Of a stretch of DNA of 64,000 nucleotides, positions 9,195 to 21,200 are shown one piece after another. Numbering within the stretch: the first letter of the stretch is position 1; every line of letters begins with the position of its first letter. Origin of the DNA: a virus. The notes under the pieces are model-generated. The model did not search any database. It saw only the letters and a list, made by a program, of their open reading frames with translations, and was not told the DNA's origin. The position numbers were made by a program, and so were the translations under genes. The stretch lies in the IMG/VR virus record IMGVR_UViG_3300042472_000628, positions 1-64,000 of that record; one strand, written 5' to 3'.

Positions 9195-11938
9195 TGTACG
9201 ATAATTTAAGATTTTTTAGAGGATTAGAATATGACTTGAATTTCGAGAAAGACGATTTCGATGTATACGAGGGTACTGTTCATTTGTCCCAAGTTTCTGC
9301 AGGTTTGTATGAAACTGTTAACTTATTCATCGTAGAAGAATGTATCTTCAATGGTGATCCTAATATTAATTTTCCTACGGCAGAAACTTCTAGCCCTACT
9401 AAATTTATATTTGAATGGGAACAAACCAATAAATTTGATAGCACATCAATCATTTTATATGATATTGATAATACTGGAAATATTCCTACTATCAAAGAAT
9501 TAAAGTCACAAACTATTGATTTATTAGATAACTCAAACACCGACTCTATTGTCGATGGTGTTAAATATTTAAACGCTAGTTCTAATGTGGCTATTCAACT
9601 TAATGTTGCATTAAGTTCTACAACTCCAGGCCCACATATTAGAAACTTAAATGTATATGAATACACTGATGGTATTAAAACTCTAATAGCTACTATTGAA
9701 TTTTATGGAGAAGTTGTAGCCGAAGACGAAAGACTTACAGTTCTTTTGTCTAATTTTGGTGCGTCTTTATCAGAATCAGATTTCTTATTATTCAAAGATC
9801 ATGACATTAGTGAAATGTCTCCTGATTATATTTTATTAAATCAAAAAAGAAAGGAACTTCTTTTAGAACTTCATAACATTAAACCATTTGTTGGTACATA
9901 TAAAGCAATTTTAAATGCGATTGACTTCTTTGGTTATGATAAATTAACTCTTAAAGAATATTGGTTGAACATCGATAGTTCTGTTAAGAATTTTGGTAAA
10001 TTATTTGCTGTTCCTGTTCCTCATTCATCAGTAAGAGGCGAATCAATTAGAAAGAAATTAGCTTTTAAATTGCCATCTAATACGATGAAAAAAACCAGTA
10101 AGTTTAGTTTAGTCTATAGATTAAATGAACCTAATGGTACATATGACGAATGGGATATTCCTAATGTAACTGAAACTTTTGATTATACGCCTGAAGAGGT
10201 TTTAATTAAATTATATGGTTTAAAAGCCAAGTTACAAAAAGAGTACTTACCGCTTCAAGCTAAGATTATTGACATAACTGCTGAAGGTGATTATTTTGAT
10301 CAAAGAAATTTAAATGTTTGGAATAATCAAAATGCTATTGATTTCTTTAGTGAAGGTCATAGAATTAAATTTAAAGTTGTTCCAGGTGATAGAGATCTTT
10401 TTATTGAAGATATGTCAATGGTTCTTAAACCGTCGTTAGATCAAAATAATGATGCTGGTAACTATAACTTATTTTTAAATTTAGGAATAGGTAAAGAAGA
10501 TAATTTGACTGCTGCGAATAGAGTAGAATTAAAAGATGTAATTTATAAGTTTTACGAAACGTATCACGATAGAGAATTATATTCTTACAATCCAAATATT
10601 CCAATAGGTTGTCCAATTATATTAGATGGAACTGATTCATTTGATGACGTATGGGACGAAGCTAAGTTTACATGGGAAGATGCTCAAGATCCAAATTCAA
10701 CTTTGTTAATAACATGGAATAATTGGTGGAAAGCATGGGTTTATGAAATCGAATGGGTAGTTACAAGTAAAGAAAGAGGTTTTAACCAGACATATAGGGG
10801 TGCGATCGATGATTACTTAGTACTTCCACTGATATTACCATATGCTGATTCTTACAGTGTGGAAATGAGAACATATGATCTATTTGGACACAGATCACAT
10901 TATAGAATGAATGATGTTATAGATATTAAATTAAAAAATCTAGAACTTTATGGAATTTATAAATGGTTAGAGTATGATAATTGGGACAGCAAGAAACTTC
11001 CTTGGAGTAAAGCTGGAGGTTATTGGAACTCACCTCAAGATAATGAGACATTAGTTGAAGATAATTTAGCTACACTTTATTTGACTTTAGACAGAGCTAA
11101 TTATGTACACATGGAAGATGATCAAGGTTTGAGATTCTCGATTGTTAGAAGATATATGGACATTTATTCTGAAACTGGTTTTAGTGAGACTACTGGACCA
11201 TACACATGGGACGAATCTACATTTAGATTTGAAGACAGTAAACACATCGCATGGAATTTCATGAGAGTTGGACCTGATTTAACTTCAAGTTTTAAAATCA
11301 ATGACATACGACAAGGTGATAAATTAGTTATCAAATACAAACATCCTGTAAATGGCACGGTCAGTTTCGGTGAACATACTATTATAAATGCAACTCCTAC
11401 TACTTTTAATGATGTAAATGGATGGAAACAAATAATGGATGAATTAAATGCTAGCACTGATCCTGTTATTAGTAAATTTAATTATAATGCAATATTCGAA
11501 GATCTAGATGATAATGATACAAATGATGTATTTAGATTTATTTTAGCAGTAGGTTGGGAATATTCAAGTATATATGATTTTGATACTGTTTCTATCGTGA
11601 AAGCAAATCCTGTTTCTAATTCAAATGTAACCGGTGAAACACATGTTGAACATTTTAATCCAACATGGGATGATACTAGAGTATTTACAAATTATGCAGA
11701 AGTTGAAAGATCAACACATGTTACAATATCTACTGATATTTCTAAATTTCCTGGTAGAAAAAATGCTAAATGGACAATCACAAATATAAGTAACCCAAAA
11801 ATCACTGATATATACTATAATAATATGTGGCTGACGTACATCTTTAAAGAACCTGGATACTATTCAATTCAATTAGAGGCTGAAGACACACATGGTAATA
11901 AAAACCTTGTAAAACGAAACATGTTAAAAGTAAAATAA
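9194..11938 (+). CDS. gp7-like baseplate wedge protein
   Basis: 914 residues, near T4 gp7 (1032), and in the gp25-gp6-gp7 order. Sequence similarity to gp7 is not obvious by eye. The N-terminus (MYDNLRFFRGLEYDLNFEKD) and the long helical piece with LLNQKRKELLLELHNIKPFV (about 212-231) are typical of large wedge proteins that run along the wedge. Trp-rich segments (ITWNNWWKAWVYEIEWV, about 508-524) and a final PKD-like fold (EPGYYSIQLEAEDTHGN) suggest added beta domains. A baseplate structural role is well supported by place; identity with gp7 is inferred. Confidence 0.55.
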   Translation: MYDNLRFFRGLEYDLNFEKDDFDVYEGTVHLSQVSAGLYETVNLFIVEECIFNGDPNINFPTAETSSPTKFIFEWEQTNKFDSTSIILYDIDNTGNIPTIKELKSQTIDLLDNSNTDSIVDGVKYLNASSNVAIQLNVALSSTTPGPHIRNLNVYEYTDGIKTLIATIEFYGEVVAEDERLTVLLSNFGASLSESDFLLFKDHDISEMSPDYILLNQKRKELLLELHNIKPFVGTYKAILNAIDFFGYDKLTLKEYWLNIDSSVKNFGKLFAVPVPHSSVRGESIRKKLAFKLPSNTMKKTSKFSLVYRLNEPNGTYDEWDIPNVTETFDYTPEEVLIKLYGLKAKLQKEYLPLQAKIIDITAEGDYFDQRNLNVWNNQNAIDFFSEGHRIKFKVVPGDRDLFIEDMSMVLKPSLDQNNDAGNYNLFLNLGIGKEDNLTAANRVELKDVIYKFYETYHDRELYSYNPNIPIGCPIILDGTDSFDDVWDEAKFTWEDAQDPNSTLLITWNNWWKAWVYEIEWVVTSKERGFNQTYRGAIDDYLVLPLILPYADSYSVEMRTYDLFGHRSHYRMNDVIDIKLKNLELYGIYKWLEYDNWDSKKLPWSKAGGYWNSPQDNETLVEDNLATLYLTLDRANYVHMEDDQGLRFSIVRRYMDIYSETGFSETTGPYTWDESTFRFEDSKHIAWNFMRVGPDLTSSFKINDIRQGDKLVIKYKHPVNGTVSFGEHTIINATPTTFNDVNGWKQIMDELNASTDPVISKFNYNAIFEDLDDNDTNDVFRFILAVGWEYSSIYDFDTVSIVKANPVSNSNVTGETHVEHFNPTWDDTRVFTNYAEVERSTHVTISTDISKFPGRKNAKWTITNISNPKITDIYYNNMWLTYIFKEPGYYSIQLEAEDTHGNKNLVKRNMLKVK

Positions 11939-11952
11939 TAAAACAATAAAAA

Positions 11953-12519
11953 ATGGCAAACATTACTGAAATCTTAGGAACTGACTCAGTTTCTTCATCA
12001 AGACCGATTATTAATAGTAACTTTGAGTTATTAAATGACGAGTTAGCATCTGTTACGGCACTATTAAATCCTGCAACATCATCGCTAAATTTACAAGGAG
12101 GCGTTTCTGCTTCATCTTTAAACGTTGCAATAGGAAATACAAACATATTACGCGTAGACAATTTAGGTGCTATATTCAATATTGCTGCTACATTTGCTGC
12201 AAGTGCTAAATTTGGAGGTACTTTAATTAAAAGCGGAGTGTTAGGTACTGCTGCGGTTCCAACTACACAAGTTACACCAACAACTATCACAGCAATTACG
12301 TATTTTGTTGACACTAACTTTACTTTACCTGATGCAGTAGATGGACAAGAAGTAACTATAATTAATGTTTCTACAGCTTCACAATCAGTGTCAGCTCTTA
12401 TATTGGATAAGTTAGGTGCAAGTTCAATTGCGTTAACAGGTAAAAATTCTACAGTAACATTAAGATGTTTCGCTAATATATGGTATGTTATCGCAGCTCA
12501 CAACACAACAATTGTATAA
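11953..12519 (+). CDS. Small tail-fibre-like protein
   Basis: 188 residues, Ala/Ser/Thr-rich. The first 30 residues (MANITEILGTDSVSSSRPII then NSNFELLND) match in pattern the N-terminus of the collagen-like protein at 25651 (INIQEILHPSDSDSIKFEKI then NYNFDQIL). This is probably a shared baseplate-attachment module. The C-terminal half (about 105-188) is regular beta with TIINVSTASQSVSALILDKL and resembles a trimeric fibre head. Preceded by an A-rich leader. Receptor-binding or short-fibre role inferred. Confidence 0.5.
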   Translation: MANITEILGTDSVSSSRPIINSNFELLNDELASVTALLNPATSSLNLQGGVSASSLNVAIGNTNILRVDNLGAIFNIAATFAASAKFGGTLIKSGVLGTAAVPTTQVTPTTITAITYFVDTNFTLPDAVDGQEVTIINVSTASQSVSALILDKLGASSIALTGKNSTVTLRCFANIWYVIAAHNTTIV

Positions 12520-12538
12520 AACAAAATTTAATTAATAA

Positions 12539-14494
12539 ATGGCAACTCCTCTAGTTAGAATACCGCAGCCCATGGGAGGCACAATGTATGCTTTTGCTTC
12601 TTCAGCAAGAGATATGACTAGAGCTTTTAACAGTTCAGACTTAAATTTTGAATTTAGCAAATATGCTTTGTTAGATCTTCCAGATTTTACTGATTCAGTT
12701 AATGGTTCTAACACTATAGATTTTGAATTAAATCTTAAACAAGCATCGGGTCAAGCATATATTGCTGGCATGCCTAATGTTGATTTTGCACAAACGTTTC
12801 AGAATTATGCATTGAACATGGAAGAGTTATTGTTAAATGACGATGACTACGATCCAATTATTTTACAATCAGACGCTGAAAAAATATTCTTTAAATGGTT
12901 ATCTTCTTTAGGTGCCATTGATTTTATTACAGCAGATTCTAACCAAACTCTTTTAGGTAATTATACAGAGAAAGTTAATGGAAATTTAGCGAGTGATAAT
13001 TACGATAGATTGGTTAAATATTTAGGAACTATTGACGTTGAGAATGATGTTGCATATCAAGGTAACACTTATCATGAAGTTTATATTAATGTTCCTACGT
13101 CAGTTGGTTATACACCGACTGTTTTGTTTAAACCATCAAATTACAACACATCTGCAACTAAATTATATGCTAGTGACTATATAGAAGGTAGAGCAGGACA
13201 AACACATCCTGATCCTAATATTAATGTCAATACAATTGTTGATGATTACGCTCTAAGTAGTGGACCATATTACAATATTCAAACTAATGCAACTAATAGC
13301 GTAGGTATTCAATTCGATGCAAATGCATACGAAGAAATTAACAATGATCCGGATGTAAAGTCTTTATTAGATTTTGCTAAGAAAGGTCAAAAGTTTACTT
13401 TTAATGCCATTTTAGTTTATTATGATATTTATAGTCAATCAGTACCTGCTAATAGAGCAACGAATTTATATGGTATTTTAATACTTGATGATATTCAAGA
13501 TTCTTATGGACCTGGTTCTAAGATCAACGAGCAAATTAAGTATAAGCCAAATGAAATTACAGGTTTAAATGGTAATGCATTCTCATTAAAATTAAATTTA
13601 AAATTCAATTCATCATTAGATAATGTTGGTGTTGAAACGAGTGTAAATGATTTTACAACGTTCTCTATGGATTTATTCATGGATACAACTACTGCTTTAG
13701 AAAATGCTACTGAACTTTTAATTCAAGCAAATAATAGATACGGTGCAGTTGTTGATAGATTAGATGCTATTGAAAATATAGTTGCTGCTAAAGAAAATGC
13801 TACGGCACTTTTAAGTAGAATTGTTTCTTTAGAAGATTCATTCCAAAATGCCTCTATTCAATTAGCAGACTCTAATTCTCTTTTGGAATTAATTACAAAA
13901 GCACACAATAAAATCAATTCATTAATTGACGGAACAATACCTGTAGAATTGCAATACAATACTGATGTTTTATTTGCCGGTAAAGGTACAGAAGTTGATA
14001 AATCTATTCCTAATAAAATTAAAATTAATAGTACAGTTGATGGTTATACTTTAAATAGTGTATACCTTTGGAATATGGTTGCTAACGCAATTGCTACTCA
14101 GTTATCAGATACTGTATGGTTTGATGCAGGAAATGTTGGAAACGGTTCTGGTAAATTTGCAATATGGTCTAGACTAGAAGCTTTTACAAATAGATTAAGT
14201 CTTAAAGGTTTAATTAGAAAACCTAATGGAGATATTTCTGATCCTGAAAGTAATCTTAATATATACATTGATGATAGTCTTACTGCTTGGAAAAGCGGTC
14301 AAACTTTTAAAATCACATTTGACACAATCAATATGTCTGGTAATAATATTAAAATTTGGACTAGTAAAACAACTGGATTTGACAAATTAATAGCAGATAT
14401 AGACGCAACTCAATTAATAACAAACAAACCGTATATTGAATTAGTATGTATAAATCCTACTAATTATCAATTCGAAGCTGATATTTTAAGATAA
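12539..14494 (+). CDS. Structural protein of the baseplate/fibre block
   Basis: 651 residues, family not recognised. The first 370 residues are mixed beta sequence with Asn/Asp-rich loops. Residues about 385-465 are helical and coiled-coil-like (ENATELLIQANNRYGAVVDR and two following heptad-like helices). The last 150 residues return to beta sequence. A beta-domain/coiled-coil/beta-domain order is common in trimeric tail proteins. It lies two bases before the 1242-residue gene, implying a common operon and probably a physical complex. Confidence 0.5.
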   Translation: MATPLVRIPQPMGGTMYAFASSARDMTRAFNSSDLNFEFSKYALLDLPDFTDSVNGSNTIDFELNLKQASGQAYIAGMPNVDFAQTFQNYALNMEELLLNDDDYDPIILQSDAEKIFFKWLSSLGAIDFITADSNQTLLGNYTEKVNGNLASDNYDRLVKYLGTIDVENDVAYQGNTYHEVYINVPTSVGYTPTVLFKPSNYNTSATKLYASDYIEGRAGQTHPDPNINVNTIVDDYALSSGPYYNIQTNATNSVGIQFDANAYEEINNDPDVKSLLDFAKKGQKFTFNAILVYYDIYSQSVPANRATNLYGILILDDIQDSYGPGSKINEQIKYKPNEITGLNGNAFSLKLNLKFNSSLDNVGVETSVNDFTTFSMDLFMDTTTALENATELLIQANNRYGAVVDRLDAIENIVAAKENATALLSRIVSLEDSFQNASIQLADSNSLLELITKAHNKINSLIDGTIPVELQYNTDVLFAGKGTEVDKSIPNKIKINSTVDGYTLNSVYLWNMVANAIATQLSDTVWFDAGNVGNGSGKFAIWSRLEAFTNRLSLKGLIRKPNGDISDPESNLNIYIDDSLTAWKSGQTFKITFDTINMSGNNIKIWTSKTTGFDKLIADIDATQLITNKPYIELVCINPTNYQFEADILR

Positions 14495-14495
14495 T

Positions 14496-17400
14496 ATGAA
14501 TACTAACAACTCTATTTCTAATTCACTCAAGAAATTACTTGAGATCAACGCTAATTCCTTAAAGACTTTTGAGAGAATTAATGAAGCAATCACGACTGAT
14601 CAACAAGATGTACCTCTTGAGATAATAACTACTGATGGAACTAAAACAGTTTATGTGCCGTCATTTGGTTATATGAAAAGAGAATTAGAGCGATTAGACA
14701 CTAATCTAAAATCTTTAGCAGGTTTAGGTAAGGGTAATACTAGAATTAAGTTACCAGATGGTACTTATCAAAATATTATTACATCTACTTTAAAATCTCC
14801 AGCTAATGATATTACAGTGTTTAATAGACCTGTTAATTTTTCAACTAAGCCTAATTATTTCTTTGAAGATTTCTTAAATCCTTTATTGACTACTACTATT
14901 AATGTTGGTGGACAAATACCAACTAGTACTGAAAAGATATTGGTTAAAAGAATTTTATTTGATTCTTCAAATGCAGTTACTGTTGATTATTTTAACACTA
15001 ACTTTAAGAATAAAGAGAATATAGATTATGCTACTGCAATTAGAGATATTGCAATCAATAGTTTAACATATACTTTAGATGAAGATACAAGAGATTTACC
15101 TTATAGAAATGCACAATACACTGGTAAATTTGATGTATTAAAGATTAACAATTCTAAGAGAGAAGAAACAGTTGATGGAGTTACAACTAAAAGAGGTATA
15201 AAATTATATGCTTTAGATAAATTAACATATAGTGATTCTACGAAGGCTTTTGCTGAAACAGAAACATTAAAAGTTGGTGATGAGCTTATGATTCAAGGTG
15301 GTCTTAGAAACACCAGATATAAAATTACTAGAATTGATGGATCTACAAATCAAGTAGAACTATTATTAGTTGAAGGTTATGAATCTATTAAGATTGGTGC
15401 TGATCAATTAGGAATCTATAAAAATGATGATAATAATCTAAACATACAAGTTAATGTTGGTTTTAATGAAAGACTTTTAGTATTTGTTAAAGCAATAGAT
15501 CCTGATTCTAAAATATTAGCAGAAAACTGGTCACCTGGTATTGGTTTTTATTCTAACGAATTAACATTAGTACAAGCTGATGGTTCATCAATAAGATTAG
15601 ACGATTATTACAAGACTGAAGTCGCTGACTTTGGTAGATATATCAATGCACTTAAAGAAGATGCTATTCCACCAGCAACACAGGGTATTACTCCTGATGC
15701 TCCGGCTTTGGATCTTAATAACTTTAAGGTCGTACAAATTAATACACACCTTACAGCTAATGACAGCGCTGATAAGATTAAAAAGTTAGCAGCTGACAAA
15801 GTTTCTGTTGAAGAGAAGATTAAAAAATTAGATGAAATTATAGTTAAGAAAAGAGCTGAGATTTCTACTAAGAAATATGAATCTAATATTCAAAAAGATA
15901 AAGATAAAAACGAATTAAATTCACTTATCACTGAAAGAACCAGTGAAACAAGTTTATATAATAGTATTGTAAACCAAATCCAATCATTGGCTTCGGGTTC
16001 TAATACGACTACAGTTACTCCAAAGTATAGAGTTAGAGGTTTTTGGGCTATTCCAGAACCTAAGAAAGTTGCTGATACAGTTGATCAAAGTGTTGTACAA
16101 TTTATTATACAATATAGATACTTATCTACTAGTGGAAAAGCAAGTGAAGTTTCACAACTTCCATTCACTGAAGGTACAAGACAAAAAACTGCAGTTTTCT
16201 CAAATTGGAATGAAATGACAACTAAAGCTAGAGACAGATATAGAGATACTGTCACTGGTAAATTTGCATGGCAAGATAGTTTGGTTGAAGATGCCCAAGA
16301 AGTAAACTTTAATCAATTAGATATTTCAATTAATGAAGGTGAATTAGTAGAGATTAGAGTTAAATCTGTTTCTGAAGCTGGTTATCCAGCAAATCCAATA
16401 TATTCTGATTGGTCTGAAGCAATTACTATTGATTTCCCAATTGCTGAAATTGACACTACAAACGTAGAAGCATTATTAATGTCTAATGCTGCTGAAACAG
16501 CTGCTGTTAAAATTTCAGAAGAATTAACATCTAAAGGTGTATTTACGCATATAGATGATAGCTTTAGTGCTAATGAAAAATATTATGCACATAGTGCAAC
16601 AAGTATTGCTTCAGGATTCTTATCTGCTGAACAGAAACCTATTTCGGTTTATGATAAAATTGCAGAATTAGAAGCTCAAATAGCATCGCTTAAAGTTACG
16701 GTTGAAGTGGAAATCGGTGAACTTCTTGTTAAGATCATGGACGAAGATGGTACAGTTACTGTTATTAATAATGACACTAAAAACCAAATCTTTGCTGGAT
16801 ATTATACTGACGAAGTTGCAAGTTTAACTATTAAGAAAGGTCACATTGTTACTAAAACATTTAAACTTTTATTAGAAAATACAAAGGCTACTAAATTAGA
16901 ATTAGTTTCAAGATTAGTTGGTGATAGAAATTTGCCAGCATATAGATCTACTTCAGCAGGATCTGCAATTGCAGATAATGGATTTGGTGTAAGATTAAAC
17001 GATAGCGGAAGTCCAGATACTGATAATAAAATTAGTTCAGATAATTATTATACATCTGAAGGTAAATATGATTTAGTACCAATTCAATATCAGAACATTG
17101 ATGCTACTTCAATATCATCTTATGCATTATTGGCTGAAGCACCTTATCAATCTGCACAGAGACGTGGACAATTTGTTTACTCTAGATTTATGGATATTGC
17201 TAATCAAAATCCATTATATGTGACGGAGTCTTTATTACCGGGTGCACTTCCAAATTTAACAAATTATGAATATCCTCTTAGTTATGCAATATTTCAGGCT
17301 TCTAATACGCTTGGAGTTCTATCAATGGTACCTAATGGAAATGGTAATTCTGTTGATTTTATTTGGACAGGAACTTTTGGTAGAGCTGGAATTAGCGGAG

Positions 17401-18224
17401 ATGCAAATTTAACTACTGATTTTAGTAGAGATAAAATAGATGTATGGAGTGTGGCTACTGTAGGTGCAGCTAGTTATAATAATGGTTTGTTTATACATAA
17501 GGATCATCCAGATTTAGGTAATTTATATGTTGATTTACAAACAGAATATAATGCTAATTTAAGTGCTGTTACGTTCGATCAACAAAAAACTAATATTCAG
17601 GATATAGTAAATAATGCTATTTATACAATGCCTATTACGGCAACTTATGCAACTGGAACTTCATTTATATACAGTGGTAATGGTTCAAGCAATTTATTCG
17701 GGAACAACTTTATAACTTCAGCTGTTGATTCAATTCAATCTACAAAACAATTAGCATTCCAAAAAACATCTAGTTTAATTACAGCTGGTGATAGAACGTT
17801 TAAAATGTCTTTCGATGCAAATGATCAATATCTTTTAGGTGGTCGTTCTTGTGGAGCTTTCTTATTTTTATCGCCGATTAATTTAAACACATTAAGAGTA
17901 GAAGGTGATGCTAAACAAAGTAGAAAAGAAATTAAATCTGCTGTTGGTACACTAGACACATCTAAATCGCTTTCAGTTGACATTATGTTCCAATATAGAA
18001 TGACTGATTATTTTGGTAATGATTCATCTAGTGATATTGGTAGAATTGGAGGTCAAGCTAAATTAACATTCCCTAATTTAACATATACTAAGAAAATTGG
18101 ATTAGACATATTTGATAAATACGATCAACAATTCTCATTTGATATTGAGGTATTTGCTAAGTACAGTCCAGCTGGTAAAAATCTAAATTCAATTAGAGCT
18201 GCTAAGTTGACTAGATTTGCCTAA
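14496..18224 (+). CDS. Large tail protein with coiled coil and FN3-like region
   Basis: 1242 residues. Residues about 415-500 form a charged coiled coil (KIKKLAADKVSVEEKIKKLD and following). Residues about 510-650 look like a fibronectin type III domain (RVRGFWAIPEP, then IIQYRYLSTSGKAS, then ELVEIRVKSVSEAGYPANPI and SDWSEAITIDFP). A second coiled-coil segment (YDKIAELEAQIASLKVTVEV) follows near 730. No enzymatic motif seen. Probably a long baseplate or fibre-connecting protein. It is followed by the hairpin region at 18236 and the giant gene at 18291. Confidence 0.5.
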   Translation: MNTNNSISNSLKKLLEINANSLKTFERINEAITTDQQDVPLEIITTDGTKTVYVPSFGYMKRELERLDTNLKSLAGLGKGNTRIKLPDGTYQNIITSTLKSPANDITVFNRPVNFSTKPNYFFEDFLNPLLTTTINVGGQIPTSTEKILVKRILFDSSNAVTVDYFNTNFKNKENIDYATAIRDIAINSLTYTLDEDTRDLPYRNAQYTGKFDVLKINNSKREETVDGVTTKRGIKLYALDKLTYSDSTKAFAETETLKVGDELMIQGGLRNTRYKITRIDGSTNQVELLLVEGYESIKIGADQLGIYKNDDNNLNIQVNVGFNERLLVFVKAIDPDSKILAENWSPGIGFYSNELTLVQADGSSIRLDDYYKTEVADFGRYINALKEDAIPPATQGITPDAPALDLNNFKVVQINTHLTANDSADKIKKLAADKVSVEEKIKKLDEIIVKKRAEISTKKYESNIQKDKDKNELNSLITERTSETSLYNSIVNQIQSLASGSNTTTVTPKYRVRGFWAIPEPKKVADTVDQSVVQFIIQYRYLSTSGKASEVSQLPFTEGTRQKTAVFSNWNEMTTKARDRYRDTVTGKFAWQDSLVEDAQEVNFNQLDISINEGELVEIRVKSVSEAGYPANPIYSDWSEAITIDFPIAEIDTTNVEALLMSNAAETAAVKISEELTSKGVFTHIDDSFSANEKYYAHSATSIASGFLSAEQKPISVYDKIAELEAQIASLKVTVEVEIGELLVKIMDEDGTVTVINNDTKNQIFAGYYTDEVASLTIKKGHIVTKTFKLLLENTKATKLELVSRLVGDRNLPAYRSTSAGSAIADNGFGVRLNDSGSPDTDNKISSDNYYTSEGKYDLVPIQYQNIDATSISSYALLAEAPYQSAQRRGQFVYSRFMDIANQNPLYVTESLLPGALPNLTNYEYPLSYAIFQASNTLGVLSMVPNGNGNSVDFIWTGTFGRAGISGDANLTTDFSRDKIDVWSVATVGAASYNNGLFIHKDHPDLGNLYVDLQTEYNANLSAVTFDQQKTNIQDIVNNAIYTMPITATYATGTSFIYSGNGSSNLFGNNFITSAVDSIQSTKQLAFQKTSSLITAGDRTFKMSFDANDQYLLGGRSCGAFLFLSPINLNTLRVEGDAKQSRKEIKSAVGTLDTSKSLSVDIMFQYRMTDYFGNDSSSDIGRIGGQAKLTFPNLTYTKKIGLDIFDKYDQQFSFDIEVFAKYSPAGKNLNSIRAAKLTRFA

Positions 18225-18235
18225 TGCTAACTAAT

Positions 18236-18284
18236 AAATCTTAGATATATAACAGAGACAGGAACTCTGTTTAATAAAAGATTT
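18236..18284 (+). promoter_or_regulatory. Late-like box inside a nested hairpin
   Basis: An outer stem AAATCTT (18236-18242)/AAGATTT (18278-18284) encloses a perfect 7-base-pair hairpin, AACAGAG (18251-18257)/CTCTGTT (18265-18271), with a 7-base loop. The late-like box GATATATAAC (18244-18253) overlaps the inner stem. If transcription starts just downstream of the box, the RNA would begin within the loop, so DNA- or RNA-level control of the giant downstream gene is possible. There is no U-tract, so it is not a classical terminator. Confidence 0.4.
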
Positions 18285-18290
18285 ATATAA

Positions 18291-21200
18291 ATGGCATCAA
18301 TTTCAATTAAGACAACTCCATACGCAACCAGTGTTTTAGCATGTACTAACGGACCTGCTTCGAGTGGTAATCTAACTTTATTTTATACTAGTACAGCACT
18401 TGCAATAGATGTATTTTTATATACTGATTTTGCTCAATCGTTAGCGTTTAATGGCGCTGATAAATGGTATTATATAGGAGATACTTCAGAGACCATTCAG
18501 ATTGATATTAATGGTAAAGTAACTGATATTGCTGCGTGTGCTAGTCCGACTGCAACACCAGTTGTACCGACTGCAACACCTGCACCGTCTGCAATTCCGC
18601 CAACACCGACACCAACATCAATTCCGCCAACGCCAACACCAACTGCAATTCCACCGACTGCGACGCCAATTCCACCAACTCCAAGTCCTACACCTGATAG
18701 TGTACCGATTGCGATAAGTGCTGCATATAGTGTTGCTTGGAATGGAACGTTGACTATTACATTGACAGGTCTAGATGATCAGACTACTAATTTATTTTAT
18801 ACTATTGTTACTCCGCCTACTAAAGGCACATTGACTAGAGTCGGTGTCGCTGGTTCGGCAATATATTCATATGTGCATACAGCATCTACTGTTGGATCTG
18901 ATTCATTCACATTTACAGTAAGAGATGGATTTAATCAAACTTCTCCATCTGCTACTATAACAATTAATCCTGCAAATGCAGTTCCTGTGATTGTAAATCC
19001 AGGTACAATTAATGTAACACAGAATAGTTTTTCTAATTTTAATGTATCTGTTACCGATTCAGATGGTGACGCTATAACTTTATCTACTATAACTAGTCCT
19101 ATAAAAGGTGCTATAACAATAAATGGTCAAACTGGAAATACAATAAGCGTAAAATATACAACTCTTGTAGGCTTAACGGGTTCTGACAGTTGGACTATTA
19201 GAGCTACTGATTCAAAGGGTGGACAATCTACGCAATTTACAGTTTTATTTAATATTATTCCAACGCCTAGATTTACGATGGATATTGGATCTTTTGGAAA
19301 TGATCCAACATCAATGTGTTTTTCTACGCCGATTACTCTAGCATATGGTTCTACTTCTCAAGCAAATAATGTTTCTGAGTTAGCGATAGGCGATTCTATT
19401 TATTACGATGAAAGTCTAACTAATAAAGTGATTCCACCTAGTTCTATTATAAATTTAGTAAAAGTTTCTGATAGTTATGCATCGGTAATTTTAGGAATAG
19501 ATCTTTCTGGTGAAATTATCAGCAAAACTCCATGTACTATTACATCTACATCATCTTTTACAGATGTTAAGTATTCTACAAATTCTAGAGAGTATTGTTC
19601 AGGCGATTATTCAATCGTAAAATTGTGGTATAATGGTACTGTAGCTAAAACTTTAAGTGAATTAGTTGATGGCAATATACCTCTTTTTAGTAGCGAATAT
19701 TATTCTAATTTAGGAGCTACTCAACTTGGTCAAATAGATAGTGGAATTTATAGTGATATTAATTCGATCAATACTTACTATAAGCGATCTACTACAGACA
19801 CGTGGGGTGCATCAGTACCTGGTTTAGGTCTTTTTGAATGGCAATGTGGTACATTAATTCCTAACGAGACTTTTGAATTAACTTCTATTTATAAAACTAA
19901 TTTATCAGATCCTACTATAAATCAGTTTTGTGCTGGAACATCAAGTTCAACATCTTTATTTTATGTTAGACAAGAAGGTATGCAACCATTTAGTGGTTTA
20001 TTGGCACTAGCCAAATCAAATACACCTATTTATAAATCTAGTATAGGCGCTACAACAGAAGATCCTGATGATTTATTTGAATCTAATATATTTGAAGATA
20101 GTTATGGATATTTAGCTTGGGAAAATATAGGTGATGGAGTTAACTTCAAATGGTACGGCTATGATACCAATAATTTATTAGTATCAGGCGGTGATATATC
20201 TGCATATGGTGATTGTGGAGATTATATCAAACCTGAAATAGTTACAAATGAGTTCGATGCTAATGGAAAAATAAAAAATGTATTTTACGGATTTTATTCT
20301 TGTAATCCTGAAATTGAAGGACCTCAGGCCGGTAGTAATACTGAGACTTTGTTTTGGCCTATATACATCATAGATGGATTGCACACTGATAACGATGGAG
20401 ATCCAGGTAGTTATATAGAAGATTTCATAGATACTATAGAGTTCAAAAACGTCATATCTTCCAGCAGCTTCGATAGCTGTTTAGAATACAGCTTTAAAAT
20501 TATTGCTGAAGACATTGATGAAGCTGTGGCTCTATTAGAAAGTTCAGGATTAGATCCTCAACAAAGACCAGTTGTTTCAAGTGGAACGCAAATTGGTTTA
20601 GGAAGTGAAGCTGTCGTACAAGTATACTCAGATACAAAACCATGTATTTCTAATGTTACTAGTTTAGTATTAGAAACTTATACGTTTCCGTTAATAGCTG
20701 ATTATGAAACTATTAAAGCAGGTCCTAATTTTAAAACTCAAACTAATTATCAATTGGATAACGTTACAAAACCATTATTAAGAACTAATCCGAAATTATC
20801 GGGTAATATTAAAATTGTTACAAGTTCAAATGGTTCTGTTTATTTAGAAAGTATTAATGCTTCTAAAGAATTAGCAGCTATAAAATATAAAAAGAATGTA
20901 GTTAATCCTAATGGTAATTATGCAGCTGATGTTGCAAATTTCTTTAAAAATACTGGAACACCTTCGGATTTGATTTATTTAACAAAAAGATCTGAATCTG
21001 ATTTAACAGTATTAGGTTCTTATGATAAACAAATAGAAGAGGAATACCAATATGGTACAACATATAATTATTCTAAAAACTATGATGAAAATTATAGGAT
21101 TTTTGCACCTATCTGGGTTGACAATAATATGCCAGATAACTTTGTAATTTTCAAAGTTAAAAATCCAACGGGTATTGATGCTGCAACAGTTAGTGCTGAT

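Noticed and set aside
18529-18717. Small + strand frame rich in Gln, Leu and His
   Set aside because: It is an out-of-frame reading of the Pro-Thr-Ala linker repeat of the giant fibre gene.
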